Both the position numbers and the translations under genes were made by a program. A stretch of 64,000 bases of DNA, from positions 558,001-622,000 of the forward strand of contig NZ_FNQB01000002.1 of assembly GCF_900107455.1 (NCBI RefSeq), written 5' to 3'. The notes beneath the pieces were generated by a model. That model searched no databases. It was not told where the DNA came from and saw nothing but the letters and a program-made list of their open reading frames with translations. Shown here piece by piece: positions 35,331-43,772 of this stretch. Position 1 is the stretch's first letter. Every line of letters starts with the position of its first letter. This DNA is from Asanoa ishikariensis. GTDB lineage: Bacteria > Actinomycetota > Actinomycetes > Mycobacteriales > Micromonosporaceae.

Positions 35331-35914
35331 CCGCGCACGGGTTCGAGATCGTCGCTGCCGTCGACAATGGACCCGACCTGCTGCGGGCGCTGCTGGCCGA
35401 GCGGCCCGACGTCGCGGTGGTCGACGTGCGGCTGCCGCCGACCCAGACCGACGAGGGACTGCAGGCCGCCCTGGCCGCCCGCCGCGAGGTCCCGGGCCTG
35501 CCGGTGCTGGTGCTCTCCCAGCATGTCGAGCGGCTGTACGCCCGGGAGTTGCTGGCCGACGGCACCGGCGGGGTGGGCTACCTGCTCAAGGACCGGGTGT
35601 TCAACGCCGACCAGTTCGTCGACGCGGTGCGCCGGGTGGCCGTCGGCGGCACCGCGATGGACCCGGACGTGATCGCGAAGCTGTTCGCCCGCGTCGACGA
35701 TAACGTCGGCCGGCTCACCCCGCGCGAACGCGAGGTGCTCGAGCTGATGGCCGAAGGCCGCTCCAACGCGGCGATCGGCCAGCGGCTGTTCCTGAGCGAG
35801 AGCGCGGTGGGCAAGCACACCGCGAACATCTTCGGCAAGCTCGGCCTGACGGCGTCGGACGACGACAACCGCCGCGTGCTGGCCGTCCTGGCCTATCTGG
35901 ACGGAGCGCGCTAG
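35270..35914 (+). CDS. NarL/FixJ family response regulator
   Basis: A 214-residue regulator: receiver domain 1-120 with acidic AED (E7, D8), phospho-acceptor D52 in VVDVRLPP, Ser near 83 and K near 104 (LLKDRV), then a LuxR-type helix-turn-helix (LTPREREVLELMAEGRSNAAI, and VGKHTANIFGKLGL). GTG 35270 with GGAGG at 35261-35265 lies inside the kinase gene, so the two are translationally coupled. It probably activates the divergent ABC exporter genes. Its TAG stop overlaps that of the convergent PIG-L gene in CTAG. Confidence 0.92.
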   Translation: MRVVLAEDLYLLREGLKQLLTAHGFEIVAAVDNGPDLLRALLAERPDVAVVDVRLPPTQTDEGLQAALAARREVPGLPVLVLSQHVERLYARELLADGTGGVGYLLKDRVFNADQFVDAVRRVAVGGTAMDPDVIAKLFARVDDNVGRLTPREREVLELMAEGRSNAAIGQRLFLSESAVGKHTANIFGKLGLTASDDDNRRVLAVLAYLDGAR

Positions 35915-36645
35915 AAAAGGTTGATCGTGAAGACCTCGAAGGGGGCGGCGTAGCGGGTGCCCAGGCGGGTGCCGGCACCGCGGCCGATGCCCTCCAGGAA
36001 CTCCTCGGGGTCGAAGGCGCCCTCGCCGAGCCCGCGCAGGTAGGCCTCGTGCGCCTCCAGCGACTCCAGGCCGCGGTCGAACGTGCCGGTGATGTCGACC
36101 GCGTGCCGGCCGTTCGGCGAGCCGGCCGCCCAGACCTGCCGGACCTTGTTCCACGGTTCGAGGCCCTGCTCCGGGAAGATCCAGCGGTTGCCGGCGTCGC
36201 GCACCGCGTCCAGCGTCGCCCGTCCGGTCGCGATGTGGTCGGCCTGGTTGAGCGCGTCGGCACCGTCCCAGGTGTCCCGGAAGTTGTTGGTGATCACGAT
36301 GTCCGGGCGGTGCCGGCGGACCACCGCGGTGATCTCCCGGCGCAGCGCCACCCCGTACTCCAGGATGCCGTCGGGGAGGCCGAGGAACTCGACCTCGGAC
36401 ACGCCGACGACGCCGGCCGAGGCCCGCTGCTCCGCCTCGCGGAGCACCTTGGTCTCGTCGGGTGCGAGGCCGTCGATGCCGGCCTCGCCGCTGGTCACCA
36501 GGCAGTAGACGACGTGCTTGCCCTGCGCGGTCCAGCGGGCCACCGCCGCCGCCGAGCCGAACTCGAGGTCGTCGGGGTGGGCGACCACGGCCAGCGCCCG
36601 CTGCCAGTCTTCGGACAGCGACTCGTACGGCTCGATGTCGGACAC
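35911..36645 (-). CDS. PIG-L family deacetylase
   Basis: A 244-residue LmbE/PIG-L zinc deacetylase. AVVAHPDDLEFG at about 20-31 supplies the HPDD zinc motif, and later NNFRDTWDG and NQADHIATGR near 135-150 carry the second metal His. Relatives deacetylate N-acetylglucosaminyl substrates (MshB in mycothiol synthesis, Mca in mycothiol-conjugate cleavage). Without a search I cannot separate these; the length is shorter than Mca or MshB (about 290), suggesting a different amide substrate. It precedes the DUF2461 gene in the minus direction and shares CTAG with the response regulator stop. Confidence 0.82.
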   Translation of the reverse strand: MSDIEPYESLSEDWQRALAVVAHPDDLEFGSAAAVARWTAQGKHVVYCLVTSGEAGIDGLAPDETKVLREAEQRASAGVVGVSEVEFLGLPDGILEYGVALRREITAVVRRHRPDIVITNNFRDTWDGADALNQADHIATGRATLDAVRDAGNRWIFPEQGLEPWNKVRQVWAAGSPNGRHAVDITGTFDRGLESLEAHEAYLRGLGEGAFDPEEFLEGIGRGAGTRLGTRYAAPFEVFTINLF

Positions 36646-36654
36646 GAACGGCTC

Positions 36655-37293
36655 CTATCGGTCAGGGATGCTTGGGCCTACGTAGGTGGCCAGCCATTGG
36701 TTGAGCGGAGCCGAGGCCCGCAGGAAGTCCACCACCCGGCGCTTGGCCGCGGCGGTGCCCAGCCAGGGTGCGACCGGCCACTCCTTCCACGCGACGACGC
36801 CCTTGTACTGCAAGAGCTCGGCCCGCGGGTGGTCGGCGGCGTAGCCGCGCGGGATGCGCTTGAGCCGGTCGTGCCCCGTTATCCGGACACTGTCGGCCGC
36901 CGCCTCCGCGACGAGCTCCGCCAACCGTGGACCCGTGGCGTCGTCGTCCACCGCGGCGCGGTAGCGGGCGAGCTGGTCGCGTTCCATGTGGTACATCCCG
37001 CTGCCGGAGGCGAGGCCCGCCGCCGAGAGGTGGATGTAGCCGCCGCGCTCCAGCGTCGCCGCGACCGCGGTCTTGTAGGGCGACTTGTCGGCGCTGAACC
37101 GCACGTCACGGTAGGGCCGGAAGATCCGGCCGGGACCGAACTCGGGCTCGAGCTCGTCGAGCAGCGCCTGCATGGGAGCGCGGACCTGCTCGTCGTAGAC
37201 GGGCTTGTGCTCCGTCCAGTAGGTCTTCGAGTTGTCGGCCTCGAGCCCCTCGTAGAACTCGAGTGCCTCACTCGGCCAGCCACGGAACGCCAC
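36655..37293 (-). CDS. DUF2461 domain protein
   Basis: A 212-residue protein of the DUF2461 (TIGR02453) family. N-terminal FRGWPSEALEFYEGLEADNSK, then RIFRPYRDVRFSADKSPYKT near 62 and an APWLGTAA block near the end are characteristic. Function is unknown; members are widely distributed, cytoplasmic and monodomain. It lies 10 bases before the PIG-L gene in the same orientation and follows the MBL-fold gene by 10 bases, so the three are one transcript. Confidence 0.83.
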   Translation of the reverse strand: MAFRGWPSEALEFYEGLEADNSKTYWTEHKPVYDEQVRAPMQALLDELEPEFGPGRIFRPYRDVRFSADKSPYKTAVAATLERGGYIHLSAAGLASGSGMYHMERDQLARYRAAVDDDATGPRLAELVAEAAADSVRITGHDRLKRIPRGYAADHPRAELLQYKGVVAWKEWPVAPWLGTAAAKRRVVDFLRASAPLNQWLATYVGPSIPDR

Positions 37294-37302
37294 GCTGCGA
37301 CC

Positions 37303-38043
37303 CTATCCGCTGAGGTTCCAGCCCTGGCCGGCCTGGGCCATGTCGACCGGTCCGGCGTACGCCGAGCGGGCCGCACCGAGCGCGGCGGCGTCGGTGAGAC
37401 CCGGCCAGAGGTGCGTGAGCAGCAATCGGCCCACCCCGGCCGAGTTCGCCGCCGCCCCGGCGTCGAGCGCGCTGCTCAGCCGCCCGGCGCTGTGGCCCGG
37501 CACGGCCTCCGGATACGTCGCCTCGGCGAGCAGCAGGTCGGCTTCGCCGGCGAGCGCGGCCAGGTCGGGAGTCGGGCCGCTGTCACCCTGGTAGGCGAGC
37601 ACCACGCCGCCGGCGGCGACCCGCACGCCGTTGTTCGGCACGAAGTGCGGCAGCGTGCGGACGTCCACAGTGAACGGTCCGATGCCAACGCGGTCGCCGT
37701 CCCCGACCGGGGTCAACGCGTAGTCCAGCATCCCCGGCCGGTCGAGAGCGAGCACCGCGTCGAGCGCACCCGGCGGCGCGTAGACCGGCAGCGGGGGACG
37801 CGGGTCGTCGGCCAGCGAGCGGGCGCGCAACAGGGGGTTGAGGTCGACGCAGTGGTCCGGGTGGCCGTGTGTGACGAACACGGCGTCGACGTCGGCGGCG
37901 GTGCAGACGGCGAGGAGGCGCGGAAAGGTCGCATAACCGGCGTCGAGGAGCAACCGGAACCCGTCGTGTTCGAGCAGGAAGCCGCTGCACGCGTCGTCCG
38001 CCTCGGGGAAGGCGCCGCGGGCGCCGAGCACGGTGAGCCGCAC
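37303..38043 (-). CDS. MBL-fold metallohydrolase
   Basis: A 246-residue metallo-beta-lactamase-fold enzyme related to RNase Z/phosphodiesterase-type hydrolases. The zinc motif FVTHGHPDHCVDL near 54-66 is complete (HxHxDH); YQGDSG near 150 supplies the bridging Asp and LLLTHLWPG near 210 the last His. It likely hydrolyses a phosphodiester or lactone; the nucleotide substrate is unknown. GTG 38043 follows GAGGGTAGCCT; longer readings run antisense to the pirin gene. It is divergent from the pirin gene with 24 bases between starts. Confidence 0.83.
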   Translation of the reverse strand: MRLTVLGARGAFPEADDACSGFLLEHDGFRLLLDAGYATFPRLLAVCTAADVDAVFVTHGHPDHCVDLNPLLRARSLADDPRPPLPVYAPPGALDAVLALDRPGMLDYALTPVGDGDRVGIGPFTVDVRTLPHFVPNNGVRVAAGGVVLAYQGDSGPTPDLAALAGEADLLLAEATYPEAVPGHSAGRLSSALDAGAAANSAGVGRLLLTHLWPGLTDAAALGAARSAYAGPVDMAQAGQGWNLSG

Positions 38044-38067
38044 CCGCAGGAGGCTACCCTCGGATGG

Positions 38068-39021
38068 GTGAGCACTGACGGCGCTGTGACGCTGGCCGGA
38101 CTTCCCGCCAGCGTGTTGTTGCCCGGGCACGACGTGCCGCTCGGGCGTTACACGACCGTGCGGCGGCTGTTGCCGCAACGACCCCGCCGGATGATCGGCG
38201 CATGGTGCTTCGTCGACCAGTTCGGCCCCGACGACGTGCTCGGTCGCCCCGGCATGCAGGTGCCGCCGCACCCGCACACCGGCCTGCAGACCGTCACCTG
38301 GCTGGTGGCCGGCGAGGTGCTCCACCGCGACAGCCTGGGCAGCCTCCAGACCATCCGGCCCGCCCAGCTCAACCTGATGACCTCCGGCCACGGCATCTCG
38401 CACTCGGAGGAGTCGCCGATCGAGCACCCGCCGGTCATGCACGGCATCCAGCTCTGGGTCGCGCTCCCGGACGATGCGCGGCACCAGCCGGCCCGGTTCG
38501 AGCACCACGCGGACCTCCCGTCGGCGAGCACGGCGGGGGTGACCACCACGGTGGTCGTCGGTGAGCTGGCCGCGTTGCGCTCGCCGGCCCGCGTGCACAC
38601 CCCGCTGCTCGGCGCCGAGCTGCTGTTCGACGCGGGCGCGAGCCTCGAACTGTCGTTGCGCCGCGACTTCGAGTACGGGCTGCTCGCGCTCGACGGCGCG
38701 GCCGAGGTCGACGGCGCCGAGCTCACCCCGGGCGGGCTGCTCTACCTGGGTGAGGAGCGCACCACGACGAACATTCGCAGCGCCGACGGGGCGCGGCTGT
38801 TCCTGCTCGGCGGCGAGCCGTTCAACGAGCCCTTGGTGATGTGGTGGAACTTCGTCGCCCGCAGCGACGCGGAGATCCGCCAGGCCCGGGAGGAGTGGGC
38901 GACCGGAGACCGCTTCGGCGTGGTCCGCGGCTACGCCGGCGAGCGCCTTCCCGCCCCGGCGCTGCCGACCACAAAACTGAAGATCCGGGACCGGGCGGGC
39001 AACACCCTCAGCGAAGAATGA
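38068..39021 (+). CDS. Pirin family protein
   Basis: A 317-residue bicupin. N-terminal cupin: VPPHPHTGLQTVTWLVAGEVLHRDSLG near 67-93 carries the metal-binding His and Glu of pirins, GHGISHSEE near 110 and MHGIQLWVALP near 130 follow. The C-terminal cupin spans about 185-270. Pirins include quercetinase-like dioxygenases and redox-sensing co-regulators; the role here is unknown. GTG 38068 is the only start that avoids reading antisense through the MBL gene. Its last 14 bases overlap the convergent DinB gene. Confidence 0.87.
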   Translation: MSTDGAVTLAGLPASVLLPGHDVPLGRYTTVRRLLPQRPRRMIGAWCFVDQFGPDDVLGRPGMQVPPHPHTGLQTVTWLVAGEVLHRDSLGSLQTIRPAQLNLMTSGHGISHSEESPIEHPPVMHGIQLWVALPDDARHQPARFEHHADLPSASTAGVTTTVVVGELAALRSPARVHTPLLGAELLFDAGASLELSLRRDFEYGLLALDGAAEVDGAELTPGGLLYLGEERTTTNIRSADGARLFLLGGEPFNEPLVMWWNFVARSDAEIRQAREEWATGDRFGVVRGYAGERLPAPALPTTKLKIRDRAGNTLSEE

Positions 39022-39526
39022 TGCCGCGCACGTAGGCGGCCTGTCCGACGTGCTGCACGTCGTCGTTGAGCACGCTGACCAGCCGCACACCCATGGTCAC
39101 CGGAGGGTTCCAGGACTTGTCGACGATCCGGTCGAGATCCTCCGGGGACACCGCCCGGATCAGTGCGGCGGTGCGTTCGTGGACGGCCATGTAGTAGTCG
39201 ACCAGGACCTTGCCGCTGGCCGGACGGACGCCGAGCACCTCGTCGGGGCCGTGCGCGTACCCCGTGTCGGCGGGGTCGGGGTTCAGCTCGAAGCGCGGTG
39301 CCCACGGCCCGGTCACCCAGATCTGGTCGTCGCCGATCAGGTCGGCGACATGGTCGTCCTGAATCCGGGTCAGGTGCCAGACCAGCCAGCCGACGGTGTT
39401 GGCACCCGGCGCCGGCGGGCGGCGCAACTGCTCGGCGTCGAGCCCGGCGACCGCGCCGCGGACCAGCCCGGGCAGCCGGCCGAAGGCGTCGGCCAGCAGG
39501 TCGTTGATGTCCACCCGCACCATCAT
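39008..39526 (-). CDS. DinB superfamily (DUF664) protein, putative mycothiol-dependent enzyme
   Basis: A 172-residue four-helix protein. WLVWHLTRIQDDH near 47-59 supplies the first His and DDVQHVGQAAYVRG near the end supplies the last, the metal triad layout of DinB/DUF664 proteins. In mycothiol-making actinobacteria several members are metal-dependent mycothiol or bacillithiol transferases or isomerases. ATGATG gives starts at 39526 or 39523. It overlaps the pirin gene by 14 bases tail to tail and is divergent from the crotonase gene by 24 bases. Confidence 0.82.
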   Translation of the reverse strand: MMVRVDINDLLADAFGRLPGLVRGAVAGLDAEQLRRPPAPGANTVGWLVWHLTRIQDDHVADLIGDDQIWVTGPWAPRFELNPDPADTGYAHGPDEVLGVRPASGKVLVDYYMAVHERTAALIRAVSPEDLDRIVDKSWNPPVTMGVRLVSVLNDDVQHVGQAAYVRGIILR

Positions 39527-39550
39527 GCCCGCGTTGGTTAGCGTCGGCGC

Positions 39551-40315
39551 GTGAAAGACGAAGGCACGGTCGAGCTCACCGTCACCGGACACACCGCGAC
39601 CATCACCATCGGCAACCCCCGCCGGCGCAACGCGTTGACCCCCGCGATGTGGCACCGCCTGCCCGAACTGCTGGAGCGGGCCGCCGCCGAGCCCGCGGTG
39701 CGCGCGCTGGTGCTCACCGGCGCCGGCGACACGTTCAGCGCCGGAGCGGACCTCACGGGTGTCGGCGATCTCGTGGGCGCGGACAGCCCGCCGACCCGCG
39801 CGGAGGAGCGGCTCGCGGCGTTTCCGATGCCGACCATCGCCCGGGTACGCGGCCACTGTGTCGGTGGCGGCTGCCAGCTCGCGGTCGCCTGCGACCTGCG
39901 TATCGCCGCGGAGGACGCCCGGTTCGCGGTGCCGCCGGCCCGGCTCGGCATCGCCTACCCCGGCCCGACCACCCGCCGGCTGCTCGGTCTCGTCGGCCCG
40001 GCACGGGCGAAATGGCTGCTGTTCACGGCGGACCAGATCGACGCTTTCCGGGCCGCTGCGATCGGTCTCGTCGACGAGGTGGTGGCGGCCGACGACCTGG
40101 ACGCCCACGTTTCCCGGCTGGTCGACACGATCGCCGAGCGGTCCCGGCTGTCGATCGCGGCGGCCAAGGAGACGATCGACCTCGCGGTGGCCGGTCGCCC
40201 GTCGGCCGAGCGCGACGCCTACTGGCAGGCCGAGATGCTCCGCGCCGGTGACGTCGTGGAGGGCGCGGCCGCCTTCCTCGAGCGCCGCAGGGCTAATTTT
40301 TCCTGGCATCCCTGA
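39551..40315 (+). CDS. Enoyl-CoA hydratase/isomerase (crotonase) family protein
   Basis: A 254-residue crotonase. NPRRRNALTPAMW near 23 and SAGADLTGVGDL near 64 form the first oxyanion-hole region; RVRGHCVGGGCQLAVACDLRIAA near 98 is the signature. In true enoyl-CoA hydratases the next block is PExxxG with catalytic Glu; here it reads VPPARLG, so that Glu is absent, and the second Glu position also appears changed. It is thus likely an isomerase, lyase or hydrolase rather than a hydratase. GTG start at 39551. A gap of 182 bases with no gene separates it from the protease. Confidence 0.82.
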   Translation: MKDEGTVELTVTGHTATITIGNPRRRNALTPAMWHRLPELLERAAAEPAVRALVLTGAGDTFSAGADLTGVGDLVGADSPPTRAEERLAAFPMPTIARVRGHCVGGGCQLAVACDLRIAAEDARFAVPPARLGIAYPGPTTRRLLGLVGPARAKWLLFTADQIDAFRAAAIGLVDEVVAADDLDAHVSRLVDTIAERSRLSIAAAKETIDLAVAGRPSAERDAYWQAEMLRAGDVVEGAAAFLERRRANFSWHP

Positions 40316-40497
40316 TCTGGAGCGCATTTATTCTCGCCAATGACGAGTTCCATTATTCCGGTGATATGACGTCGACCTAATGGTCAGGAACGGTCGTCCG
40401 CTAAGCGTTGACGACCGTCTATTCGACTGGAAACATATCGACAGATCGACGCCTCCGGATCGACCAACCGGCCGGTCCACATCCCCCGGGAGGATCA

Positions 40498-41511
40498 GTG
40501 AGCATCACCCGACGCGTCATGCTGTCCGCCACAGCCACAACCCTGGTGGCGGGAGCATTCCTCGGCGTTTCACCGGCTCAAGCGGCGCAGACCCCGCTGG
40601 CCCTGGACGCCGCCGTCACCCTGGCCGAGTCACTCGGCTCCGACAGTTCCGCTGGCACGTACGTCGACTCGTCCGGCGCCACCATCGTCACGGTCACCAA
40701 CGCCGCGGCCGCGGCCAAGGTCAAGGCCGCCGGCGGCCAGGCCCGCATCGTCGCGCGCAGCGCGGCCGAACTGAGCGGCCTCAGCACTCGCCTGAACACG
40801 GGTGTGGTCGGCACGACCTACTCCGTCGACCCGGTGACCAACCAGGTCGTGGTCGAGGTCGACAGCACTGTCACCGGCACCAAACTGGCGGCACTGCGCA
40901 GCGCGGTCATCGCCAGCAAGGGCGGGGCCCGGATCGAGACCATGGCCGGCAAGCTGAGCCTGAACATCTCCGGCGGCGACGCCATCTACACCGGCGGCTC
41001 CCGCTGCTCGCTCGGCTTCAACGTGCGGTCCGGCTCGACCAACTACTTCCTGACGGCCGGCCACTGCACCAACGCCGGTTCGACGTGGACGAACGGCAGC
41101 CAGACCCTCGGCACCCGCGCGGGCACCAGCTTCCCGGGCAACGACTACGGCATCGTCCGCTACACCACCACGTCGGTCACGATCTCCGGCACGGTCGGCA
41201 GCCAGGACATCACCGGCGCCCGCACCCCCTCCGTGGGTGAGACGGTGAACCGTCGTGGCAGCACCACCGGCACACGCAGCGGCCAGGTGCTCGGTCTCAA
41301 CTCGACCGTCAACTACCCGCAGGGTTCGGTCTCCGGCATGATCCGCACCAGCGTCTGCGCCCAGCCGGGCGACAGCGGCGGCCCGCTCTACCGCGGCACC
41401 TCCGCCCTGGGCCTGACCTCCGGCGGCAGCGGCAACTGCACCAGCGGCGGCACGACCTACTTCCAGCCGGTCGTCGAGGCCCTGAACGCCTACGGCGTCT
41501 CGGTCTGGTAA
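40498..41511 (+). CDS. Secreted S1 family serine protease, streptogrisin/alpha-lytic type
   Basis: A 337-residue preproenzyme. Residues 1-30 are a signal peptide with an RR pair (TRR, then hydrophobic, ending SPAQAA); about 31-155 a propeptide of the alpha-lytic protease type needed for folding; about 157-337 the mature protease. The catalytic triad is visible: H189 (TAGHC), D216 (NDYGIV), S293 (GDSGGP). Cys170/190 and 287/322 can form two disulfides as in streptogrisins. It digests extracellular protein. GTG 40498 follows GGGAGGATCA. Its own terminator follows at 41551-41584. Confidence 0.93.
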   Translation: MSITRRVMLSATATTLVAGAFLGVSPAQAAQTPLALDAAVTLAESLGSDSSAGTYVDSSGATIVTVTNAAAAAKVKAAGGQARIVARSAAELSGLSTRLNTGVVGTTYSVDPVTNQVVVEVDSTVTGTKLAALRSAVIASKGGARIETMAGKLSLNISGGDAIYTGGSRCSLGFNVRSGSTNYFLTAGHCTNAGSTWTNGSQTLGTRAGTSFPGNDYGIVRYTTTSVTISGTVGSQDITGARTPSVGETVNRRGSTTGTRSGQVLGLNSTVNYPQGSVSGMIRTSVCAQPGDSGGPLYRGTSALGLTSGGSGNCTSGGTTYFQPVVEALNAYGVSVW

Positions 41512-41550
41512 CCACCTAACCCTCTCTGAGTCCGCACCTCTCGCGGACCC

Positions 41551-41584
41551 CGACGGCCCCCGGACCCCGAGCCGGGGGCCGTCG
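41551..41584 (+). terminator. Hairpin terminator after the protease gene
   Basis: CGACGGCCCCCGG (41551-41563) pairs perfectly with CCGGGGGCCGTCG (41572-41584), 13 bp, loop of 8. It ends 15 bases before the next gene's GTG. Confidence 0.75.
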
Positions 41585-41599
41585 CGCGACCATGGTCCG

Positions 41600-42328
41600 G
41601 TGCGTATCGAGGTGAACGGCCGTCCGGCGGCCCCCGCGGAGCTCGTCACGACCTATGGCCACTTCACCGCGATGCAGGTACGCGGCGCCGGCGTGCAGGG
41701 CCTGCCCAACCATCTTGAGCGGCTCGACGCCGCCAACCAGGAGCTGTTCGGCGAGCGGCTCGACCCGGATCGCGTCCGTGACCTGCTGCGGCACGCGCTG
41801 GCCGGCGACGCGGACGCCGCCGTCCGGGTCATCGTCCGCGAGCCCGGCAAGGTGGCGGTGTCGGTCGCGCCGCCCACCCCACCGATGTCCGGCCCGCTGC
41901 GCCTGCGGTCGGTGCCGTACCTGCGCCCGTTCGCCCACCTCAAGCACCTCGGCGGTTTCGCGCAGGCGGAGTGGGCCCGTCGGGTCCGTGTCGACGACTA
42001 CGACGACGCGCTGCTCACCGCCGGCGACGGGGAGATCTCCGAGACGTCGGTGGCCAACATCGGGTTCTTCGCCGCCGACGGTGCGGTGGTCTGGCCGACC
42101 CCGCCCTGGCTGCACGGCACCGCGATGCGGTTGATCGAGCAGCACCGCCCGACCACCCGGCAGCGGATCACGCTGGCCGACGTCGACGGTTTCCGCGGCG
42201 CGTTCCTGGCCAACTCGATCGGCCACACCGCAGTGGCATCGATCGACGACATTCCCTGCCAGCCCGACCCGACCCTGATGGCCGGCCTCGACGCGCTCTT
42301 CACCTCCGTACCCTGGGATCTGATCTAA
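41600..42328 (+). CDS. Class IV aminotransferase (aminodeoxychorismate lyase-like)
   Basis: A 242-residue PLP enzyme of the branched-chain aminotransferase / 4-amino-4-deoxychorismate lyase fold. FAHLKHLGGFAQAEWARR near 113-130 contains the conserved Lys that would bind PLP; DGEISETSVANIGFF near 142-156 is the family's signature, and the C-terminal ANSIGH block is common to the PabC-like group. Possible roles are p-aminobenzoate formation or a D-amino acid/branched-chain transamination. GTG start with a weak ribosome site; shorter than BCATs (about 300), in keeping with PabC. It precedes the leader/AlaRS-like unit by 31 bases. Confidence 0.8.
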   Translation: MRIEVNGRPAAPAELVTTYGHFTAMQVRGAGVQGLPNHLERLDAANQELFGERLDPDRVRDLLRHALAGDADAAVRVIVREPGKVAVSVAPPTPPMSGPLRLRSVPYLRPFAHLKHLGGFAQAEWARRVRVDDYDDALLTAGDGEISETSVANIGFFAADGAVVWPTPPWLHGTAMRLIEQHRPTTRQRITLADVDGFRGAFLANSIGHTAVASIDDIPCQPDPTLMAGLDALFTSVPWDLI

Positions 42329-42347
42329 ACGGGTTGCCCGTCTCTGG

Positions 42348-42353
42348 CATCAT
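42348..42353 (+). promoter_or_regulatory. Possible extended -10 element of the leader/AlaRS-like transcript
   Basis: TG-G-CATCAT at 42345-42353 resembles an extended -10 box placed 7 bases before the leader ATG at 42360, which would make the leader transcript leaderless. No good -35 is visible. Confidence 0.3.
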
Positions 42354-42359
42354 TGAGAC

Positions 42360-42425
42360 ATGCGCGTAGGTGTGCGGCGAGCTAGCCGCGTCGAGCCGAT
42401 CGTCGAGGTCTTCGTCCTCGCCTGA
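42360..42425 (+). CDS. Putative 21-residue leader peptide before AlaRS paralog
   Basis: A short reading frame beginning MRVGVRRAS and ending EVFVLA, with the last sense codon Ala (GCC) directly before TGA. Five of its residues are Val. It ends 117 bases before the start of the AlaRS paralog and its second half forms a 10-bp stem (with the wobble-free pair 42389-42398 / 42436-42445) with sequence after its stop. That layout is typical of ribosome-mediated attenuation leaders. It is translated in the same direction, has a weak ribosome site or none, and may be read on a leaderless message. Existence is inferred from layout only. Confidence 0.5.
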   Translation: MRVGVRRASRVEPIVEVFVLA

Positions 42426-42506
42426 TCCTCGGTGCCGGCTCGACGTGTCCGCTCGACCGACCCACGCGTTCGCGACGTTTCGCGGTGAGGAGCCCGTTCT
42501 GGGCTC
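42389..42506 (+). promoter_or_regulatory. Predicted attenuator region with alternative stems
   Basis: GTCGAG occurs twice (42390-42395, 42402-42407) and its complement CTCGAC twice (42439-42444, 42452-42457), allowing mutually exclusive stems; the strongest pairs 42389-42398 with 42436-42445. Further downstream are CGCGA-CGTT-TCGCG (42471-42484) and GAGCCC-GTTCT-GGGCTC (42490-42506). There is no U-tract. Confidence 0.45.
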
Positions 42507-42542
42507 GTGAGCGCGCCGGCCTGTCACCGAAACGGCGAAACC

Positions 42543-43772
42543 ATGCGCTCCGAGCAGATTCGATCCACGTTCCTCGACTACTTCCGCGGCCTCGACCATG
42601 TCGAGCTGTCGCCAGGCCCGCTCGTGCCCGACGAGCGCGACCTGCTGTTCACCAACGCGGGCATGGTCCAGTTCAAGCCCTACTTCCTCGGCCTGCGCCG
42701 GCCACCCCAGCCACGGGCGACGACGGCGCAGCCGTGCGTACGCACCGTCGACATCGACCGGATCGGCCTGACCGACCGGCACGCGACCACGTTCGAGATG
42801 CTCGGCAACTTCGCGTTCGGCGACTATTTCAAGCAAGAGGCGATGGCGTACGCGCTGGACCTGCTCACGTCCGGCTTCGGGTTGGAGCGCGACCGCCTCT
42901 GGTGCACCGTGCTGCGAGGCGACGAGGAGAGTGTCGACCTCTGGCGCGGCCTCGGCGTGCCCGCGGAGCGCATCCAACCGCTCGGGCCCGACGACAACTT
43001 CTGGAGCATGGGTGTGCCCGGGCCGAGCGGCCCGACGTCGGAGATCTTCTACGACCGTGGGCCGTCGGTCGGTCGCGACGGCGGACCGGCGGTCGACAGC
43101 GAGCGCTTCGTCGAGCTCTGGAACCTGGTGTTCATGCAGTACCAGCGCGGCGAGTCGGACGACGAGATTCTCGGCGACCTGCCCGGCCGGCACATCGACA
43201 CCGGGTTGGGCCGCGACCGGCTGGCGATGGTCCTCCAGGGCGTCGGCAACATCCAGGAGACCGACCTGGTCCGTCCAACGCTGCTCGCGGTGCGCGAGGC
43301 GACCGGCCGCGACGACGAGCCGGGCGCGCATCGCCTGGTCACCGACCACGTGCGCACCGCGGTGCGGCTGATCGCGACCGGAGTGCGGCCCGGCAACGAG
43401 GGCCGGGGCTACGTCGTGCGGCGGCTGCTGCGCCGGGCGGTGCGTCGACTCGTGCTGCTCGGCGTCGACGACCCGGTGCTCGGCCAGGTCGCGGACAGCG
43501 TGACCGAGGTGCCAAGCGGGTCGCGCGAGGTCGTCGAGCGCGAGGAGCGGTCGTTCCGGCGCACCCTGCGGGCGGGGAGCCGGCTGCTCGACACGGAGCT
43601 CGCGCGCGGCCCGTTGCGCGGGGAGACGGTGTTCAAGCTGCACGACACCTACGGCTTCCCCGTCGATCTCACCGTTGAGATCGCGCGGGAGTCCGGAGTG
43701 TCCGTCGACACCGACGGGTTCGATGCTCTGATGCGCGAGCACCGCGAGCGCAGCCGCGCGTCGGGCCGCTAG
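42543..43772 (+). CDS. Alanyl-tRNA synthetase paralog lacking editing and C-Ala domains
   Basis: A 409-residue protein matching only the class II catalytic core and tRNA-recognition domain of AlaRS (canonical length about 880). Visible: IRSTFLDYFRGLDH, LLFTNAGMVQFKPYFLG, FEMLGNFAFGDYF (84-97), ELWNLVFMQYQRG and the motif-3-like IDTGLGRDRLAMVLQG, ending after DTYGFPVDLT and HRERSRASG, just where the editing domain would begin. Unusual changes: the RAGGKHNDL loop is replaced by RTVDIDR, and MGDTGPCGPCTEI by MGVPGPSGPTSEI. It may be an amino-acid-activating or tRNA-binding paralog in natural-product or tRNA metabolism rather than housekeeping AlaRS. ATG 42543 fits the family; GTG 42507 is an alternative. 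Its TAG overlaps the convergent gene's stop. Confidence 0.82.
   Translation: MRSEQIRSTFLDYFRGLDHVELSPGPLVPDERDLLFTNAGMVQFKPYFLGLRRPPQPRATTAQPCVRTVDIDRIGLTDRHATTFEMLGNFAFGDYFKQEAMAYALDLLTSGFGLERDRLWCTVLRGDEESVDLWRGLGVPAERIQPLGPDDNFWSMGVPGPSGPTSEIFYDRGPSVGRDGGPAVDSERFVELWNLVFMQYQRGESDDEILGDLPGRHIDTGLGRDRLAMVLQGVGNIQETDLVRPTLLAVREATGRDDEPGAHRLVTDHVRTAVRLIATGVRPGNEGRGYVVRRLLRRAVRRLVLLGVDDPVLGQVADSVTEVPSGSREVVEREERSFRRTLRAGSRLLDTELARGPLRGETVFKLHDTYGFPVDLTVEIARESGVSVDTDGFDALMREHRERSRASGR

Noticed and set aside
36049-38067. Long upstream extension of the pirin frame
   Set aside because: It reads antisense through three well-supported minus-strand genes; GTG 38068 matches pirin family N-termini.
40316-40497. 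Possible -35/-10 pair before the protease (TTGACG, CATATC)
   Set aside because: Spacing is about 20 bases and the -10 match is poor; not supported as a promoter.
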